Shown here in pieces: positions 60,333-64,000 of a stretch of DNA of 64,000 nt. This DNA comes from Halorientalis salina (GTDB lineage: Archaea; Halobacteriota; Halobacteria; Halobacteriales; Haloarculaceae), in NCBI RefSeq assembly GCF_005049285.1, contig NZ_SOSC01000004.1:62001-126000 (forward strand). Reading direction: 5' to 3'. Each line of letters begins with the position of its first letter. Positions within the stretch are counted from its first letter, which is position 1. Made by a program: the position numbers and the translations under genes. Below the pieces are notes generated by a model. It was not told the origin of the DNA. It did no database searches and worked only from the letters and a program-made list of their open reading frames with translations.

Positions 60333-61994
60333 ATGACACCTGACCGCCTCGACGCATACCGGTTCGACGAACGCGAGTGGGAGAGCTACGACCAGCTGCT
60401 GGAGGCCTTCGAGTGGGAGGTCCCCGAGCAGTTCAACATGGCCACGTACGTCTGTGACCGCTGGGCATCGGAGAAGGGCCGGGTTGCACTGTTCGGCGAG
60501 AACGCCGCCGGCGAGACGGAGACGTACACGTACTGGCAGTTCCGCAACGTCACGAATCGGCTGGCCAACTACCTCCGCGAGCGGGGCGTCGAGCGGGGCG
60601 ACCGCGTCGGCGTGAACGCCCCACAGCGCCCGGAGACGATGTTCGCCCACGTGGCCTGCTGGAAACTCGGAGCGATGTCGGTGCCGCTGTCGACGCTGTT
60701 CGGCCCCGACGCCCTGCAGTATCGCCTCGACGACTGCGATGCGGTGGCCGCGATCGTCGACGAGACGAACGTCGACAACCTCCGCGAGGCGCGCGCGGAC
60801 CTCCCGGAACTGGAGACCGTCCTGACCGTCGGGGACGTCGACACGCGTGACGACGAGGCCGACCTCTGGAGCGCTATCGAGGGGTACTCCCGGGAGTTCG
60901 AGACGGTCGCGACCGACGCCGAGGACGACGCCATCCTCATCTACACGTCGGGGACGACGGGTGACCCGAAGGGGGTGCGACACGTCCACCGGATGTTGCT
61001 GGGGCACCTGCCGCTTTTCGTCACCACGTTCGGGAACATGGAACTGCGGGACGGGGACGTCTACTGGACGCCCGCCGAGTGGGCCTGGATCGCCTCGCTG
61101 TTCGACGTGGTCGTCCCGGCGCTGTACTACGGGAAGCCGGTCGTCGCGTACAACGGCGGCCAGTTCGATCCCGGCGTCGCTTTCGAGGTCATCGAGCGAT
61201 ACGGGGTGTCGAACTTCTTCGCCCCGCCGACGGCGCTGCGGATGATGATGCAGGTCGAGGACACGGACGGGTACGACGTGGGCACGCTCCGGACCATCGC
61301 CAGCGGCGGGGAGTCGCTCGGCCAGTCCATCGTCGACTGGGCCGAGGACGTCTTCGGCGGCGCGACCGTTCACGAGGGCTACGGCCAGACCGAAGCGAAC
61401 GTCCTCGTCGGCGGCTGTACCGCCCTCACTGAGTTCAAAGAGGGCTACATGGGCCGTCCCGCACCGGGCCACGAGATCGCCATCGTCGACCCCGAGACCG
61501 CCGAACCGACGGTCGACCGCGGCGAGGTCGGCGAGATCGCCGTCCGGTACGAGGGCGATCCGGTCTGTTTCAAAGAGTACTGGAACAAGCCCGAGAAGAC
61601 CGCCGGGAAGGTCCGGAACGGCTGGCTCCTCACCGAAGACCTCGGCGTGATGGACGAGGACGGCTACGTCGCCTTCAAATCGCGCAAAGACGACGTGATC
61701 ATCTCGGCCGGCTACCGGATCGGCCCCGAGGAAGTCGAGGACTCCGTCGCGGGCCACGAGGCGGTCGCCGACGCCGCCGTCATCGGCGTGCCCGACGACG
61801 AGCGCGGCCAGGTCCCCAAGGCGTTCGTCGTGGCGTCGGGCGATCGGGACCCCGACGACGACCTCCGGGAGTCGATCAGAGCCCACGTCCGCGACCGACT
61901 CGCCAAGTACGAGTACCCACGCGAGATCGAGTTCGTCGACGCCCTCCCAAAGACCGCGACCGGGAAGGTGCGGCGGGCGTCCCTGCGCGACTAG
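60333..61994 (+). CDS. Acyl-CoA synthetase (medium-chain / aromatic acid type)
   Basis: A 553-residue AMP-forming ligase. The phosphate loop is IYTSGTTGDPKGV; WTPAEWAWIASLFD, GYGQTEANVLVGG, and FKSRKDDVIISAGYRIGPEEVE follow; the catalytic lysine is in KTATGKVRRASLRD. The pattern fits the acetate/medium-chain/benzoate ligase group (AcsM- or BclA-like). A 30-base leader with a palindrome precedes it. It probably supplies acyl-CoA to the convergent acyl-CoA dehydrogenase gene. Confidence 0.9.
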   Translation: MTPDRLDAYRFDEREWESYDQLLEAFEWEVPEQFNMATYVCDRWASEKGRVALFGENAAGETETYTYWQFRNVTNRLANYLRERGVERGDRVGVNAPQRPETMFAHVACWKLGAMSVPLSTLFGPDALQYRLDDCDAVAAIVDETNVDNLREARADLPELETVLTVGDVDTRDDEADLWSAIEGYSREFETVATDAEDDAILIYTSGTTGDPKGVRHVHRMLLGHLPLFVTTFGNMELRDGDVYWTPAEWAWIASLFDVVVPALYYGKPVVAYNGGQFDPGVAFEVIERYGVSNFFAPPTALRMMMQVEDTDGYDVGTLRTIASGGESLGQSIVDWAEDVFGGATVHEGYGQTEANVLVGGCTALTEFKEGYMGRPAPGHEIAIVDPETAEPTVDRGEVGEIAVRYEGDPVCFKEYWNKPEKTAGKVRNGWLLTEDLGVMDEDGYVAFKSRKDDVIISAGYRIGPEEVEDSVAGHEAVADAAVIGVPDDERGQVPKAFVVASGDRDPDDDLRESIRAHVRDRLAKYEYPREIEFVDALPKTATGKVRRASLRD

Positions 61995-62033
61995 CCCCAC
62001 GCGCGACGGGCACGTCGCCGCGATGCCGACGCC

Positions 62034-63251
62034 TCACTCCCCGAAGCGGGTGACCTGCTGGAGTTCGGACTCGTCGACGTCGGCAAAGGCCTCGCGGGCG
62101 ATGGTGCGCTTGTGGACCTCGTCGGCCCCGTCGACGATGCGGAACTGGCGGATGTCCTCGTAGAAGTCCGCCACGGGAAGGTCCTTGGCGATGCCGTTGC
62201 CGCCGAGGAACTGCAGGGCCGTGTCGACGGCCTCCTGGGTGACGTTCGCGGTGAAGACCTTGCTCATCGACACCGCTTCGCGGGCCTCCTTCCCCGCCGA
62301 GATCTGATCGGCGGCCTGCCGGACCAGCGACCGGGCGGCCGCCAGTCGCGTCTCCTGTTCGGCGATCTCGAAGCGCGGGGCCTGCTTGTCGGCCATCGAC
62401 GAGCCGAACCCGTCGCGTTCGTGCATGTACGCCTTCGTGATGTCGAGTGCGCGCTCGGCCATCCCCGAAAAGCGCATGCAGTGGGTCAGCCGGGCCGGAC
62501 CCAGCCGCTCCTGGACGTGAGCGAAGCCCTTGCCCTCCTCGCCGAGCAGGTGTTCCTCGGGGACTCGGACGTCGTTGTACTTGATCTCGGCGTGGCCGAC
62601 GCCGTGGACGTCGCTGCCGACGTGGGGGATGTTCCGGACGATCTCGACGCCGTCGGCTTCCTTGGGCACGAGGAACACCGAACACCCCTCGTAGGGGTGA
62701 GCCTCCTGGTCGGTGCGGGCGAACACGAGCAACACGTCGGCCTGAATGCCCTTGCTCGTCCACCACTTGTGGCCGTTGATGACCCAGTCGTCGCCGTCCT
62801 TTTCGGCGGTGGTCTGGAGCATCTTGGGGTCCGAGCCGCCGCCCTGCATCGGCTCGGTCATCGAGAAGCCCGACGCGATCTCGCCTTTGACGAGGGGTTC
62901 GAGGTACTGCTCTTTCTGTAACTCCGAGCCGTGGAGTTCCAGCAGGTGCATGTTCCCCTCGTCGGGGGCGTCGACGCGCATCGCCATCGCGCCCAGCAGC
63001 GACCGACCGGCTTCCTCGAAGGTCGGGAGGGTGTCGCGGAAGTCGTAGCCCATGCCGCCGTATTCCTCGTCGATCTGTGGCGCGTAGACGCCGTACTCGC
63101 GGGCCGCCTCCCGGAGCTCGCGGATGGTACCGTCCGAAACGGTCATGCCGGGGTCGAGTTCGCGCTCGGCCGGGATGACCACCTCTTCCATCAGGTCGTG
63201 GGCCCGGCCTGCCAGTTCTTCCGCCGCCGCCGAGTCGCTAAAGGATAGCAT
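62034..63251 (-). CDS. Acyl-CoA dehydrogenase
   Basis: A 405-residue FAD enzyme. FSMTEPMQGGGSDPKMLQTTA and INGHKWWTSKG mark the FAD and substrate site; the C-terminal domain has QFLGGNGIAKDLPVADFYED and RIVDGADEVHKRTIAREAF. The family's catalytic base would be in the DGADEVH region (the Asp/Glu position of isovaleryl/long-chain types is not certain). ATG 63251 is chosen; TTG 63260 is possible. Converges with the ligase gene. Confidence 0.92.
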   Translation of the reverse strand: MLSFSDSAAAEELAGRAHDLMEEVVIPAERELDPGMTVSDGTIRELREAAREYGVYAPQIDEEYGGMGYDFRDTLPTFEEAGRSLLGAMAMRVDAPDEGNMHLLELHGSELQKEQYLEPLVKGEIASGFSMTEPMQGGGSDPKMLQTTAEKDGDDWVINGHKWWTSKGIQADVLLVFARTDQEAHPYEGCSVFLVPKEADGVEIVRNIPHVGSDVHGVGHAEIKYNDVRVPEEHLLGEEGKGFAHVQERLGPARLTHCMRFSGMAERALDITKAYMHERDGFGSSMADKQAPRFEIAEQETRLAAARSLVRQAADQISAGKEAREAVSMSKVFTANVTQEAVDTALQFLGGNGIAKDLPVADFYEDIRQFRIVDGADEVHKRTIAREAFADVDESELQQVTRFGE

Positions 63252-63295
63252 GTCTGCCAACTGTTCAGTCCCGACGGTAATAAGAATCGGGGCAA

Positions 63296-63341
63296 ACTCT
63301 CACAATGTTAGAATATGGCTGCCCCACTCTCACGATGTTAG
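63296..63341. promoter_or_regulatory. Two direct repeats with internal dyad upstream of the acyl-CoA dehydrogenase
   Basis: ACTCTCACAATGTTAG (63296-63311) and ACTCTCACGATGTTAG (63326-63341) are 16-base direct repeats with a 30-base period, close to three helical turns. Each core (CTCACAATGTTAG) has dyad symmetry CT-N-ACA-N-TGT-N-AG with one mismatch in the second. They lie in the divergent region between the dehydrogenase and the SprT-like gene, and are probably sites for a dimeric regulator. Confidence 0.6.
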
Positions 63342-63391
63342 GGGCTGGTGGCACAACGCATTTCTCGGCCGCGGTCCAGCCCCCACCTACC

Positions 63392-63952
63392 GTGTCGAAG
63401 GACGCTCCCCGGACCCGCCCCGAACTGCTGGACCGAGCGGCCGCCTACGCCGAGACGGTCGACGTCGACGTGCCCGTCGAGGACCTCGAATGGACGATTT
63501 CGGAACGAGCCAAGCGCCGGGCCGGGGGCTGTCGGTACGATCCCGAGACGGGCGACATCACCGTCGTCCTGACCTGGGATGCCTACCAGGCGTTCGGCTG
63601 GGCGGAGTTCACCGGGACGATCCGGCACGAACTCGTCCACGCCTGGGAGTTCCACCGCTTCGGCGAGTCGGGCCACGGCGAGCGCTTTCGCCGGCAGGCG
63701 GACCGACTCGACGCGCCGCGGCACTGCCGGACGTTCACCGACGGGCGACTCGAACTCGTCTGCACCGCCGCGGACTGTACGTGGCGACCGGACCGCCACC
63801 GCGCCTCCAAACCGGTGAAGTTCCCCGACGATGGGTACCGGTGTGGCGAGTGCGGCAGCGCCTACGAGGTCCGCCACGTCGACTCGGGCCGCACCTGGCG
63901 GACTCACGAGGGGTACCGGCGCGCACGCGACGCACTGGGCGACGACTGGTAA
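63392..63952 (+). CDS. SprT-like zinc metalloprotein
   Basis: A 186-residue protein with the zinc motif H79-E-L-V-H83 (IRHELVHAWEFH), followed by GHGERFRRQADRL. A C-terminal zinc ribbon has C-T-A-A-D-C and C-G-E-C. This is the SprT/Spartan-like layout, a family linked to proteolysis of DNA-bound proteins. GTG 63392 is preferred to an in-frame ATG at 63305 because the extra stretch overlaps the operator repeats and has poor codon use. Confidence 0.87.
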   Translation: MSKDAPRTRPELLDRAAAYAETVDVDVPVEDLEWTISERAKRRAGGCRYDPETGDITVVLTWDAYQAFGWAEFTGTIRHELVHAWEFHRFGESGHGERFRRQADRLDAPRHCRTFTDGRLELVCTAADCTWRPDRHRASKPVKFPDDGYRCGECGSAYEVRHVDSGRTWRTHEGYRRARDALGDDW

Positions 63953-64000
63953 TAAGATTGACAGGGAACGATACAGTACCGCTCCGGAGACTATAGGGGG

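Overview
This is a stretch of haloarchaeal chromosome (class Halobacteria). The evidence is the high GC content, very acidic proteins, and TATA-like boxes about 27-30 bases before many start codons, which implies leaderless transcripts. Marker genes agree: archaeal purO, the queDEC genes for archaeosine, and a glucose dehydrogenase with the same zinc-site residues (D38, H63, E64) as the Haloferax enzyme. A family such as Haloarculaceae is plausible, but that is inference. I saw no rRNA, tRNA, CRISPR array, transposase or replication gene.

Layout. 0-9.9 kb holds housekeeping genes (phosphoesterase, purO, LUD protein), a 1204-residue acidic membrane protein, and a bioY-bioM-bioN biotin transporter with a thioredoxin-like gene. 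9.9-11.5 kb holds a curious block: two near-identical 49-residue microprotein cassettes flank a membrane protein that itself contains an internal repeat. 11.8-19.4 kb carries small conserved proteins, an NhaC antiporter, a thiamine-binding MTH1187 protein, an SDR, a CBS protein, a creatininase-family amidohydrolase, a 29-residue zinc microprotein and an AhpD-like protein. 19.5-26 kb has a structured intergenic repeat, a two-gene unit under an iron-box-like operator, a multi-PAS histidine kinase and queDEC. 26.1-31.6 kb has a convergent gluconate dehydratase / glucose dehydrogenase pair (Entner-Doudoroff entry) separated by tandem hairpins, then a CBS protein, a methyltransferase, the second structured repeat and a BolA-monothiol glutaredoxin pair.

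33.0-50.3 kb looks like one catabolic region. An IclR regulator is followed by a beta-keto acid cleavage enzyme, an SDR, a ribose-type ABC importer (binding protein, double ATPase, permease), an aldehyde:ferredoxin oxidoreductase, another SDR, an aldehyde dehydrogenase, an amidohydrolase / DUF59 / UspA operon, an acyl-CoA synthetase, a hexapeptide protein and an MFS transporter. AT-rich intergenic islands lie on both sides. The substrate is unknown. 51-64 kb holds a rhodanese-metallo-beta-lactamase fusion, two double-UspA proteins, oxidoreductases, an intramembrane protease, a fatty or aromatic acid activation and oxidation group, and a SprT-like metalloprotein.

The least explained signals are small or non-coding: the duplicated microprotein cassette, the two-copy three-hairpin repeat, the tandem hairpins with compensatory changes, and a set of dyad operators placed at or near predicted transcription start sites. 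Functional names are by motif and family recognition from the sequence alone; no database search was run.
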